From Halorhodospira sp. (GTDB lineage: Bacteria; Pseudomonadota; Gammaproteobacteria; Nitrococcales; Halorhodospiraceae), in the NCBI GenBank assembly GCA_007121755.1, contig SKJZ01000259.1, positions 1 to 9,532 of the forward strand: a stretch of DNA of 9,532 bases, in the 5' to 3' direction. Numbering within the stretch: the first letter of the stretch is position 1; every line of letters begins with the position of its first letter. Below are positions 1-7,245 of the stretch, piece by piece. Position numbers and translations under genes: made by a program. The notes beneath the pieces were generated by a model. That model ran no database searches and was not told the DNA's origin. It saw only the letters and a program-made list of their open reading frames with translations.

Positions 1-82
1 AGCACCCATACGGGGTCTCGGCCGCAGGGATGCGGCCGTGAAGCCTCCAGGGATGGATTCACGGCGTCCCCGTATGGGTGCT
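1..82. repeat. Intergenic inverted-repeat element with perfect 15-bp ends
   Basis: The first 15 bases (AGCACCCATACGGGG) are the exact reverse complement of positions 68-82. Two further stems lie inside: 19-26 pairs with 31-38 (8 bp, 4-base loop), and 35-42 (GCCGTGAA) pairs with 58-65 (TTCACGGC, 8 bp). These inner stems share bases 35-38, so they are alternatives. There is no T-run after the structure, so it does not look like an intrinsic terminator. The inner part resembles a dispersed intergenic repeat I recall from several GC-rich gammaproteobacteria; that is memory, not a search. The left end coincides with the window edge, so the element may extend further. It could be a small non-autonomous mobile element or a REP-like palindrome. 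Confidence 0.8.
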
Positions 83-122
83 ACCTGACAATACCTTCCG
101 AAAGGTTAGTAGATGGTAGGCT

Positions 123-157
123 CTCGCCCACTGGACCCGCAACGGCGACCGGGCGAG
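123..157. repeat. Imperfectly placed 7-bp inverted repeat upstream of the toxin-antitoxin operon
   Basis: CTCGCCC at 123-129 is the reverse complement of GGGCGAG at 151-157, with 21 bases between. It lies in the 123-bp stretch (83-205) between the edge repeat and the first operon gene. That stretch otherwise shows no convincing -35/-10 pair. The repeat could be an operator for autoregulation, but 7 bp in GC-rich DNA may be chance. Confidence 0.25.
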
Positions 158-205
158 CGCCCCCGTATAGCCCCCGCCCCGCAAGGCCCCGTAGAATGAA
201 TCGGC

Positions 206-625
206 ATGAGTGACCATACCGCGGAAGGACCGAGGTCCGTCTACACAGAGGAGATGGAGGCCGCGCTGGCCCACTTGGCTCGTGGGTACGGCTGGCGGCT
301 GGTGGTGCTGTTCGGCTCTACGGCGCGGGACGGGCAGGGACGCGATGTCGACTTGGCGATACTCCCCGCCACCCTCCCAGACCTCATGACCGAAGGACGC
401 TGGACACGCCAACTCGAAGCGCTGTGGGAACGGCCGGTGGACCTTCTCGTACTCCACGACGGCACCTCGCCGCTGGTCCGCTTCCAGGTATTCCGTGACG
501 GCATCTGCCTCTATGAAGACCGCCCTCAATTGTTTGAGCGGGAACAGGACCGGGCGTTCTTCCTCCACGCCGATGCCGAACTACTGCTCTGCCACAGGCT
601 GGAGGAGACCGATGGCGCCGCGTAG
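206..625 (+). CDS. mntA: MntA-like antitoxin, minimal nucleotidyltransferase
   Basis: This 139-residue protein has the minimal nucleotidyltransferase fold of the MntA antitoxins (not the manganese transporter of the same name). The active-site strand LFGSTARDGQGRDVDL is at about residues 35-50. It gives the Gly37-Ser38 motif, metal-binding Asp47 and Asp49, and a likely third Asp at 79 (PVDLLVL). The C-terminal VRFQVFRDGICLYE segment is also typical. In characterised pairs MntA inactivates the HEPN toxin by transferring AMP to its Tyr; that role is inferred here from family and context. The toxin gene follows, overlapping by 14 bp (612-625). The loop between GS and DxD is 8 residues, while GS-x10-DxD is often quoted for MntA. 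The ATG at 206 lacks a clear Shine-Dalgarno; a TAGAAT at 192-197 could be a -10 box giving a nearly leaderless mRNA. ATG 254 is a less likely start because its purine-rich stretch abuts it. Confidence 0.85.
   Translation: MSDHTAEGPRSVYTEEMEAALAHLARGYGWRLVVLFGSTARDGQGRDVDLAILPATLPDLMTEGRWTRQLEALWERPVDLLVLHDGTSPLVRFQVFRDGICLYEDRPQLFEREQDRAFFLHADAELLLCHRLEETDGAA
601..607 (+). promoter_or_regulatory. Ribosome binding site of hepT inside mntA
   Basis: GGAGGAG ends four bases before the ATG at 612. It decides the hepT start against a longer in-frame reading from ATG 495, which would overlap mntA by over 130 bp and lacks family similarity in the extra part. Confidence 0.6.
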
Positions 626-932
626 AGAGGTCGTTCAGCGCAAGCTCTCCCTCGATATCGGCCTGCAACTGCTCCGGGCCGACGGTTACGGGTTGGCGTC
701 CAGCTACCGCGAGGTGTTCGCCGCCCTGCGCCTGCGGCTCAACCTACCGGACGAACTCGCCGAACGGCTGATGGATGCGTGCGCCATGCGCAACGTATTG
801 ACCCACCTCTACGACACCATCGATCTCGACCGGGTCGTCGAGGCCGTCGATCCCGCGGTGGATATCTACCACCAGTACGAGGAGTGGGTTGGAGCCATGC
901 TGGACGCACACTTCCGCCAGGCGGACGACTAG
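612..932 (+). CDS. hepT: HepT-like HEPN toxin ribonuclease (DUF86)
   Basis: This is a 106-residue HEPN-domain protein of the HepT/DUF86 toxin family, usual length for the family. The active-site motif is RNVLTHLY at residues 60-67, which fits R-x4-H-x-Y exactly: Arg60 and His65 are the expected catalytic residues and Tyr67 the expected target for AMP transfer by MntA. A helical stretch with the conserved DIGLQLLRADGYGLASSYREVF-type segment precedes it (residues about 15-36). HepT toxins are dimeric cytosolic RNases; cleavage of tRNA or mRNA has been reported for relatives. The substrate here is unknown. The gene starts inside mntA (ATG 612, mntA stop 623-625), so translation is probably coupled. 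It converges on gltD, whose stop lies 64 bp away. The motif is intact, so the toxin is likely functional. Confidence 0.9.
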   Translation: MAPRREVVQRKLSLDIGLQLLRADGYGLASSYREVFAALRLRLNLPDELAERLMDACAMRNVLTHLYDTIDLDRVVEAVDPAVDIYHQYEEWVGAMLDAHFRQADD

Positions 933-996
933 GCCGTACACTCCGACCAGCCCACGACCCATCTCGCAAGCAGATCGGCTCGGACCACGGGCAGGC

Positions 997-2481
997 CTAC
1001 GGCAACAACGTCTCCCCCATCAGCGCGCGGTCGATCTCCCGGGCCGCTTCGCGCCCTTCGTTGATGGCCCAAACGACCAAGCTCTGCCCCCGGCGGCAGT
1101 CGCCGGCCGCGAAGACCTTTTCGACGTTGGTGCGGTACTGCCCGTACTCCGCCTTGGCGTTGGTACGCGGATCGGTCTCGACGCCGAACTGCTCCAGCAA
1201 CCCGCCCTCGGGGCCGAGAAAGCCCATGGCCAGAAGGACCAAGTCGGCGTCCAACTCCCGCTCGCTGCCCGGCACCGGCTGGGGGCCCATGCGGCCCTGG
1301 TCGTCTTCCTTCCACTCGACGCCCACCAGGTGGAGCTTCTTCACCCGGCCGTACTCGCCGGTGAGCCTCTGGGTCAGTTGCAGGTAGTGGCGCGGATCCT
1401 CGCCGTGGACGGCGATGGCCTCGGCCTGGCCGTAGTCGACCTTCAAGGTGCGCTTAAACTCCGGCCACGGGTTGTCCGGGGCGCGCTCCAGCGGTGGCTT
1501 GGGCATGATCTCCAACTGGATAACGCTCTTGCAGCCGTGGCGCAGGGCGGTGCCGACACAGTCGGTGCCGGTGTCGCCGCCGCCGATGATGACCACGTGC
1601 TTGTCCTTGGCAGAGATGTAGTGGCCGTCGGCGAGGCCACTGTCCAGCAGACTCTTGGTGTTGGCGGTGAGAAACTCCATGGCGAAGTGGACGCCGTCGA
1701 GATCCCGGCCCTCGATGGGCAGGTCGCGCGGCACCGTGGCGCCGTTGGCCAGCAACACCGCATCGTACTGCGCCTTGAGTTCCTCGGCGGTGACGTCCCG
1801 GCCCACCTCGACGCCGGTGCGGAACTCGATCCCCTCCTGGCGCAAGATATCGAGACGGCGCTCGACGATCTCCTTCTCCAGCTTCATGTTGGGGATACCG
1901 TACATCAGCAGCCCACCGAGCCGGTCGGCCCGCTCATAGACCACCACGGTGTGGCCCACGGCGTTGAGTTGGGCCGCCGCCGCCAGTCCGGCGGGGCCGG
2001 AACCAACCACCGCCACCTGCTTGCCGGTGCGTTTCACCGGCGGCACGGGCTGTACCCACCCCTCTTTGAAGCCGCGCTCGATAATCGACTTCTCGTGGTG
2101 CTTGATGGTCACCGGCGGGGCGTGGATGCCCAGCACGCACGAGTGCTCGCACGGCGCCGGACAGACGCGGCCGGTGAACTCGGGGAAGTTGTTGGTCTTG
2201 TGCAGCCGGTCGAGGGCGTCGTACCAGCGGTTGCGGTAGACCAGGTCGTTCCACTCCGGGATCAGGTTGTTCAGCGGGCAGCCACCCACTGCCGGCGCCG
2301 ACGACGAATCGCCGGCGTGACAGAACGGGACGCCGCACTCCATACAGCGGGCGCCCTGAAGGCGGATCTCCTCTTCCGGCATCTCGGTATGGACTTCGTT
2401 CCAGTCCGCCAGACGCTCGACGGGGTCGCGATCGGCCGGCAGCGCGCGATCGTATTCAAGGAATCCAGTCAGCTTTCCCAT
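997..2481 (-). CDS. gltD: Glutamate synthase [NADPH] small (beta) subunit
   Basis: This 494-residue protein is the beta subunit of NADPH-dependent glutamate synthase. It oxidises NADPH at FAD and passes electrons through iron-sulfur clusters to the large subunit in the cytosol. The N-terminal cluster region has Cys46, Cys49, Cys54 and Cys68 (CMECGVPFC...GGCP) and Cys107, Cys111 and Cys115 (CPAPCEHSC), the pattern that holds two [4Fe-4S] clusters. The FAD-binding Rossmann motif VVGSGPAG is at 158-165, the NADPH-binding motif IIGGGDTGTD at about 298-307, and the C-terminal AAGDCRRGQSLVVWAINEG segment closes the FAD site. Length is normal. It is the last gene of the gltBD operon, 10 bp after gltB. 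I found no clear intrinsic terminator in the 64 bp before the convergent hepT. Relatives include other GltD-like oxidoreductases (for example PreT-type), but direct linkage to gltB makes gltD secure. Confidence 0.98.
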   Translation of the reverse strand: MGKLTGFLEYDRALPADRDPVERLADWNEVHTEMPEEEIRLQGARCMECGVPFCHAGDSSSAPAVGGCPLNNLIPEWNDLVYRNRWYDALDRLHKTNNFPEFTGRVCPAPCEHSCVLGIHAPPVTIKHHEKSIIERGFKEGWVQPVPPVKRTGKQVAVVGSGPAGLAAAAQLNAVGHTVVVYERADRLGGLLMYGIPNMKLEKEIVERRLDILRQEGIEFRTGVEVGRDVTAEELKAQYDAVLLANGATVPRDLPIEGRDLDGVHFAMEFLTANTKSLLDSGLADGHYISAKDKHVVIIGGGDTGTDCVGTALRHGCKSVIQLEIMPKPPLERAPDNPWPEFKRTLKVDYGQAEAIAVHGEDPRHYLQLTQRLTGEYGRVKKLHLVGVEWKEDDQGRMGPQPVPGSERELDADLVLLAMGFLGPEGGLLEQFGVETDPRTNAKAEYGQYRTNVEKVFAAGDCRRGQSLVVWAINEGREAAREIDRALMGETLLP

Positions 2482-2488
2482 GCTCGAT

Positions 2489-2493
2489 CTCCT
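2489..2493 (-). promoter_or_regulatory. gltD ribosome binding site overlapping the gltB stop
   Basis: On the - strand the junction reads TAGGAGATCGAGCATG. The AGGAG shares bases with the gltB TAG stop and sits 7 bases before the gltD ATG. This indicates translational coupling and matched subunit synthesis. Confidence 0.75.
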
Positions 2494-5400
2494 ATGCGGT
2501 CGCCTTGCCTTCGGCCAGATTCTTCAGGTGCATGTCGAAGGCCGCGACGGCAATCTGGTACTCATCGTCGAGCCCCTGCTCTTCACGAACCCGCTTCATA
2601 TAACCCTGCATGCGTTCGTAATCGACGGGCATGACGCGGACGAACTCCCTGCGGGAGTGCTCCCAGTCGTCCAGGATCTCCTTTGCCACATCCGATTGCG
2701 TATATTCGTAGTGGTTCGTAATCAAAGCCTTGAGTTCATCGCTCTCATCCTCATCGGCGATCGGCCCGAGCTTGACCATCTCCTTATTGCAGCGGCTCTC
2801 CAGAACACCGCCGCGGTCGAGCACGTAGGCCACGCCTCCCGACATACCGGCGGCGAAATTGCGGCCGGTCTCGCCGAGTATCACGGCGCGGCCGCCGGTC
2901 ATGTACTCGCACGCGTGGTCGCCCACCCCTTCCACCACGGCGGTAACGCCAGAGTTGCGCACGCAGAAGCGCTCTCCGGCCAACCCGCGGATATACGCCT
3001 CGCCGCCGGTACCGCCGAAGAAGGCGACATTGCCGATAATGATATTCTCCCGCGCCTCGAAGGACGCCTTGCGGTCGGGGTAGACTACCAGCTTGCCCCC
3101 GGACAGCCCTTTGCCGAAGTAGTCGTTGGCGTCTCCCTCGAGGTCGAAGCGGATGCCGCTGGCGGCAAAGGCGCCGAAACTCTGCCCCGCGGAGCCGGTA
3201 AACTTCACCTTAATGGTCTCATCCGGTAGGCCATTGCCCTCGTAGCGCTTGGAGATCTCGTTGGAGAGCATCGCCCCGACGCTGCGGTCCGTATTGTGGA
3301 TCTTGTAGCTAAGCTCCACCGCCTCACGCTTCTCCAACGCCGGTTGCGTGTCTTCGATCAACCGGCGGTCGACAATGTCGTGGATCAGGTGCTTCTGCTC
3401 CACCGACTGGTAGAGGGTATCGCCCGGATACGCCTTCGCCTTGTGGAGCAGCGGAGAGAGATCGACATACCGAGTCTTCCAGTGGTCGAGGTTGTCGCGC
3501 ACTTTTAGGCATTGGGTCTGGCCGACCATCTCATCGATAGAGCGGAAGCCCAACTCCGCCATGATCTCGCGCAGCCCTTCCGCCATCATGGTGAAGAAGT
3601 TGACCACGTGTTCCACGTGGCCGCTGTAGCGGCCACGCAGCACGCGGTCCTGGGTAGCGATACCGACCGGACAGGCGTTGGTGTGGCACTTGCGCATCAT
3701 GACGCAGCCCTGCACCACCAGCGCGGCGGTGGCAATGCCCCACTCCTCGGCCCCCAACAGGGTGGCCACGGCGAGGTCGCGGGGGGTCTTCATCTGGCCG
3801 TCGGCCTGGAGAGTCACCCGGCTGCGCAGGCGGTTGCGCACCAGCGTCTGGTGGGTCTCGGCGATACCCAACTCCCACGGCAGACCGGCGTGTCTAATCG
3901 AACTCAACGGCGAAGCGCCGGTACCGCCGTCGTGGCCAGCGATCAGCACTACGTCGGCGTAGCCCTTGGTGACACCGGCCGCCACTGTGCCGACCCCAGC
4001 CACCGAGACCAGCTTGACGTTGATGCGGGCGTCCCGGTTGGCGTTCTTCAGGTCGTAGATAAGCTGTGCCAGATCCTCAATGGAGTAGATGTCGTGGTGC
4101 GGCGGCGGCGAGATTAGCCCGACGCCGGGGGTCGACATGCGGGTACGGCCGATCCAGGCGTCCACCTTGTGGCCGGGCAGGTGACCGCCCTCACCCGGCT
4201 TGGCGCCCTGAGCCATCTTGATCTGCAGCTCCTCGGCGTTGGCCAGGTAGTAGCTGGAGACGCCGAAGCGACCCGAGGCCACCTGCTTGATCTTGGAGAG
4301 CATGGAGTCGCCGTTCTCCAGCGGCTGGTAGCGCACCGGATCCTCCCCGCCCTCGCCGCTGTTGCTCTTGCCGCCGATACGGTTCATGGCGATGGCGAGA
4401 CAGGTGTGAGCCTCCCACGAGATCGAGCCGAAGGACATGGCGCCGGTAGCGAAGCGCTTGAAGATGCTCTCCACCGGTTCCACCTCATCCAGCGGGACGG
4501 TCCGGCGGCTACGGTCGAACTCCAGCAGGCCCCGCAGGGTGTAGGCGGCCTGGGACTGATCGTCCACCTCCCGGGTGTACTCGCGGAACAACTCGCGGTC
4601 ATTACGGGCGCTGGCGTGTTGGAGCAGGCGGATCACCTTGGGGCTGAACAGATGCCGCTCGCCGTCCTTGCGCCATGCGTAGTCTCCGCCGGAGCGCAGC
4701 ACCAGCTGGCTCGGGGCGTTCTCGATGTTCGGGTAGCCGCGGCGGTGGACCGTCAACCGCTCCTGGGCGATCTCGTCCAACCCCAGGCCCCCGATACGGC
4801 TGATGGTACCGGTGAAGTAGTGATCGATCACATCGGCGCCGAGACCCAACGCCTCGAAGATCTGGGCCCCCTGGTACGACTGCAGCGTGGAGATGCCCAT
4901 CTTGGAGAAGATCTTGAGCAGGCCGTCGTTGACCGCCTTGGTGTAGCGTTCGACCAGCTCCTCGTTGCTCCACTCTTGATCCAGGGCGCCGCCGTCGCGC
5001 AGGGCGTAGAGGATCTCGAAGGCCATGTACGGGTTGATCGCCGAGGCGCCGTAGCCGAGCAGCGTGGCGAAGTGGTGGGTCTCCCGCACATCCCCCGCCT
5101 CCACCACTAGCCCGACGTGGGAGCGCAGCCCCTCCCGGATCAGGAAGTGATGGACCGCCGCCGTCGCCAGCAACGACGGTATGCCGGCGTGGTCGGTGTT
5201 CACCTTGCGGTCGCTGAGGATCAGGATCGAGAACCCTTCCTCCACCGCGTCCCGCGCGTAGCGGCAGATACGGTCCAGCGCCCGCTTCAGCTCGCCCGGA
5301 CGGCCGGTGGCGCGGAAGGTAATGTCGATAATGGCCGACTGGAAGTGGTTGTGGTCGATGTACTCCAGCTTGCTCAGCTCTTCATTGGTCAGCACCGGCT

Positions 5401-7105
5401 GCTGCATCTCCACCATGCGGCAGTGCGCCGGTGTCTCGTCCAGCAGGTTCAACTCTTTGCCGACGTAGGTCCGCAGGGACATCACCATCCGTTCCCGAAT
5501 CGGATCGATGGGCGGATTGGTGACCTGGGCGAAGAACTGCTTGAAGTAGTTGGACAGATGCTGAGGCTCATCCGAGAGCACCGCCAGGGGGTTGTCGGCG
5601 CCCATGGAGCCCAGCGGCTCCTTGGCGGTATTCGCCATCGGAGCGAGAATCTGACTCAAATCCTCCTGGGTGTAGCCGAACGCCTGCTGGCGGCGGCGCA
5701 GGCTCTCGGGCCGGTACGGCCGCTCCTCAATGTGCGGCGAGGGCAACTCATTGAGAACAATCTTGTTCCTCTTCAGCCACTCGCCGTAGGGGCGGCTCAT
5801 GCAGACGCCGGACTTTACCTCGTCGTCGCTGATAATGCGCCCCTGCTCCAGATCGGCGATGAAGATGCGGCCCGGTTGCAACCGCCCCTTCTGCACCACC
5901 TTGGATTGGTCCACCTCCAGCGCGCCGGTCTCCGACCCCATGACGATGGTGCCGTCGTCGGTGACCAAGTAGCGGGACGGGCGCAGGCCGTTGCGGTCGA
6001 GGGTGGCGCCGATGACCTTGCCGTCGGTGAAGGAGATCGACGCCGGGCCGTCCCACGGCTCCATGATGCAGGAGTAGTACTCGTAGAAGGCGCGCTTGAC
6101 GGGCTCCATGTCCTCCTGGGCCTGCCAGGCCTCGGGGATGACCATCATCATCACCTTCTCCAGCGGACGCCCGCTCAACACCAGCAGCTCGATAGCCATA
6201 TCGAGGTTGGCGGAGTCGGACTGCCGGAAATCGCAGATCGGCTTGAGCATCTCGATCTCTTCGGCGGAGAAGTACTCGCTGGAGAGCAGGGACTCCCGCG
6301 CCCGCATCCAATTGATGTTGCCCTTGACCGTGTTTATCTCGCCGTTGTGGGAGAGGTAGCGGAACGGCTGGGCCAGCCGCCACGCTGGAAAAGTGTTGGT
6401 GGAGAACCGGCTGTGATGCATGGCCAGCGCGGATACGGCCTTCTCGTTCTGGAGGTCGAGGTAGTACTCGCGCACCTGGGCGGTGGTGAACTGCCCCTTG
6501 TAGACCATGGTGCGGGTGGAGAGGGACGGGATGTAGAAGTCCTCCCCAGCCCCGGCCACCGACTGGGAGGCAACGAAGGAGGCGTGCTTGCGCAAAACGT
6601 AAAGCTTGCGTTCAAACGCCTGTTGGTCGATCCCCTCCGGCGGAGCGACAAACACCTGCTCGATCAACGGTTCAGTGTCGAGCGAGGACTGCCCCAAGGT
6701 CGAGTTGTCGGTCGGCACGACCCGGTAGCCCAGCAGCTTCATGCCGAGCTTGTCGATGTTGGCCTCGAGGATGGTGCGGCACGCCTCGCGGGCACGTTGG
6801 TTCTGCGGGAAGAAGATCATGCCGGCGCCGTAGGCGCCGCGCTCCGGCAACAGCACCCCTTCGGCGGCCAGGTCGTCTTTGAGCAATTCGTGGGGAATCT
6901 GGATGAGGATCCCGGCGCCGTCACCACTTTTGACGTCGTAGCCGGTGCCACCGCGGTGTTCCATGCAGGTCAGCATGGCGAGGGCGTTTTGGATGATTTC
7001 GTGGCTGCGCAGCCCTTTGAGGTTGGCGACAAATCCGATGCCGCAGCTGTCGTGGTCCAGTTCCGGGCGGCACAAACCGGTAGATCGCGGATTGTCCTGG
7101 GTCAT
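2492..7105 (-). CDS. gltB: Glutamate synthase [NADPH] large (alpha) subunit
   Basis: This 1537-residue enzyme makes two L-glutamate from L-glutamine and 2-oxoglutarate using electrons from GltD. Order of domains: a 20-residue propeptide, then a class II glutamine amidotransferase domain beginning at Cys21 (HDSCGIGF), the predicted N-terminal nucleophile after processing. The amidotransferase domain includes HRGGTGYD (about 50-57) and NGEINT (about 254-259). Next come a central domain (about 470-800) and an FMN-binding synthase domain (about 830-1230), with Cys1134, Cys1140 and Cys1145 (C-x5-C-x4-C) for the [3Fe-4S] cluster. A Gly-rich GXGXG beta-helix domain (about 1290-1440) follows. The start at 7105 is chosen because AGGAA lies 7 bases upstream and the Cys is correctly placed. 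The open frame continues 41 codons further to 7228, but that part reads through a dispersed repeat. gltD follows after 10 bp. Confidence 0.98.
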   Translation of the reverse strand: MTQDNPRSTGLCRPELDHDSCGIGFVANLKGLRSHEIIQNALAMLTCMEHRGGTGYDVKSGDGAGILIQIPHELLKDDLAAEGVLLPERGAYGAGMIFFPQNQRAREACRTILEANIDKLGMKLLGYRVVPTDNSTLGQSSLDTEPLIEQVFVAPPEGIDQQAFERKLYVLRKHASFVASQSVAGAGEDFYIPSLSTRTMVYKGQFTTAQVREYYLDLQNEKAVSALAMHHSRFSTNTFPAWRLAQPFRYLSHNGEINTVKGNINWMRARESLLSSEYFSAEEIEMLKPICDFRQSDSANLDMAIELLVLSGRPLEKVMMMVIPEAWQAQEDMEPVKRAFYEYYSCIMEPWDGPASISFTDGKVIGATLDRNGLRPSRYLVTDDGTIVMGSETGALEVDQSKVVQKGRLQPGRIFIADLEQGRIISDDEVKSGVCMSRPYGEWLKRNKIVLNELPSPHIEERPYRPESLRRRQQAFGYTQEDLSQILAPMANTAKEPLGSMGADNPLAVLSDEPQHLSNYFKQFFAQVTNPPIDPIRERMVMSLRTYVGKELNLLDETPAHCRMVEMQQPVLTNEELSKLEYIDHNHFQSAIIDITFRATGRPGELKRALDRICRYARDAVEEGFSILILSDRKVNTDHAGIPSLLATAAVHHFLIREGLRSHVGLVVEAGDVRETHHFATLLGYGASAINPYMAFEILYALRDGGALDQEWSNEELVERYTKAVNDGLLKIFSKMGISTLQSYQGAQIFEALGLGADVIDHYFTGTISRIGGLGLDEIAQERLTVHRRGYPNIENAPSQLVLRSGGDYAWRKDGERHLFSPKVIRLLQHASARNDRELFREYTREVDDQSQAAYTLRGLLEFDRSRRTVPLDEVEPVESIFKRFATGAMSFGSISWEAHTCLAIAMNRIGGKSNSGEGGEDPVRYQPLENGDSMLSKIKQVASGRFGVSSYYLANAEELQIKMAQGAKPGEGGHLPGHKVDAWIGRTRMSTPGVGLISPPPHHDIYSIEDLAQLIYDLKNANRDARINVKLVSVAGVGTVAAGVTKGYADVVLIAGHDGGTGASPLSSIRHAGLPWELGIAETHQTLVRNRLRSRVTLQADGQMKTPRDLAVATLLGAEEWGIATAALVVQGCVMMRKCHTNACPVGIATQDRVLRGRYSGHVEHVVNFFTMMAEGLREIMAELGFRSIDEMVGQTQCLKVRDNLDHWKTRYVDLSPLLHKAKAYPGDTLYQSVEQKHLIHDIVDRRLIEDTQPALEKREAVELSYKIHNTDRSVGAMLSNEISKRYEGNGLPDETIKVKFTGSAGQSFGAFAASGIRFDLEGDANDYFGKGLSGGKLVVYPDRKASFEARENIIIGNVAFFGGTGGEAYIRGLAGERFCVRNSGVTAVVEGVGDHACEYMTGGRAVILGETGRNFAAGMSGGVAYVLDRGGVLESRCNKEMVKLGPIADEDESDELKALITNHYEYTQSDVAKEILDDWEHSRREFVRVMPVDYERMQGYMKRVREEQGLDDEYQIAVAAFDMHLKNLAEGKATA
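3616..3637. repeat. 10-bp perfect inverted repeat inside gltB
   Basis: CGTGGCCGCT at 3616-3625 is the exact reverse complement of AGCGGCCACG at 3628-3637, separated by two bases. Just before it, CCACGTG occurs twice (3604-3610 and 3613-3619). The doubled CCACGTG comes from the encoded His-Val-Glu-His-Val, so coding constraint explains part of the symmetry. No function is evident. Confidence 0.5.
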
Positions 7106-7112
7106 ATTGCCA

Positions 7113-7117
7113 TTCCT
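7113..7117 (-). promoter_or_regulatory. gltB ribosome binding site
   Basis: On the - strand AGGAA stands 7 bases before the ATG at 7105. This supports that start over the longer open frame. Confidence 0.6.
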
Positions 7118-7149
7118 GTTGCGCCGGGGCCGATCGCCGGCGGAAGGGG

Positions 7150-7204
7150 GGCAAGAAACTACCTTGGAACATACCCCCAAGGCAAGTGGCTCTTGCCTCT
7201 TGCC
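7150..7204. repeat. Cluster of four GGCAAG/CTTGCC hexamers with a hairpin
   Basis: On the + strand GGCAAG occurs at 7150-7155 and 7181-7186, and its complement CTTGCC at 7192-7197 and 7199-7204. The last two form a tandem TCTTGCC pair (7191-7204). Copies at 7181-7186 and 7192-7197 form a 6-bp hairpin with a 5-base loop. A second inverted pair, CCTTGG (7162-7167) and CCAAGG (7177-7182), overlaps it. The hairpin follows the dnaE stop by about 50 bases but has no T-run, so it is a poor terminator. It might instead be an operator or a leader structure for gltB. Confidence 0.5.
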
Positions 7205-7233
7205 GTCATTGCGAGCGAAGCGAAGCAATCTCC
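7205..7233. repeat. Dispersed GCGAA-type intergenic repeat
   Basis: The core runs 7208-7229: ATTGC, then repeated GCGAA-like pentamers, then GCAAT, so the ends are inverted repeats. I recognise it as an intergenic repeat found in many copies across unrelated bacteria; read through on the - strand it yields the spurious peptide LRFARNDGKR. It lies 13 bases after the dnaE stop and about 100 bp before gltB. Confidence 0.75.
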
Positions 7234-7245
7234 ATGGGGTGCCTT

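Larger units (their letters stand above)
7106..7245 (-). promoter_or_regulatory. dnaE-gltB intergenic region (gltB leader)
   Basis: This 140-bp gap should carry the promoter of gltBD unless it is read from dnaE. On the - strand, TATGTT (complement of 7168-7173) resembles a -10 box but has no good -35 partner, and TTGCCT (complement of 7180-7185) resembles a -35 box without a good -10. No sigma-54 site with correct spacing was seen. The gap also holds a small hairpin, several GGCAAG hexamers and a dispersed repeat, listed separately. The promoter assignment is weak. Confidence 0.35.

Noticed and set aside
495..611. Longer start for hepT at ATG 495
   Set aside because: The extension overlaps mntA out of frame and is not HEPN-like; GGAGGAG marks the ATG at 612.
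933..996. Bidirectional terminator between hepT and gltD
   Set aside because: Only an imperfect pairing with a bulge and about 30-base loop is visible, with no T-run on either strand.
889..2634. 581-codon open frame on the + strand
   Set aside because: Antisense to gltD in GC-rich DNA; no recognisable domain, and gltD is certain.
7181..7197. Intrinsic terminator for dnaE
   Set aside because: The 6-bp hairpin is not followed by a T-run on the - strand; the next bases are TTGGGGG.
7106..7228. Extension of gltB to 7228
   Set aside because: The 41 extra codons read through the dispersed repeat and hairpins; the start at 7105 has a good ribosome binding site and the expected N-terminus.
7181..7245. 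Sigma-54 promoter for gltB (GG...GC pairs near 7182-7243)
   Set aside because: The candidate GG and GC elements are not at the required 10-bp spacing.
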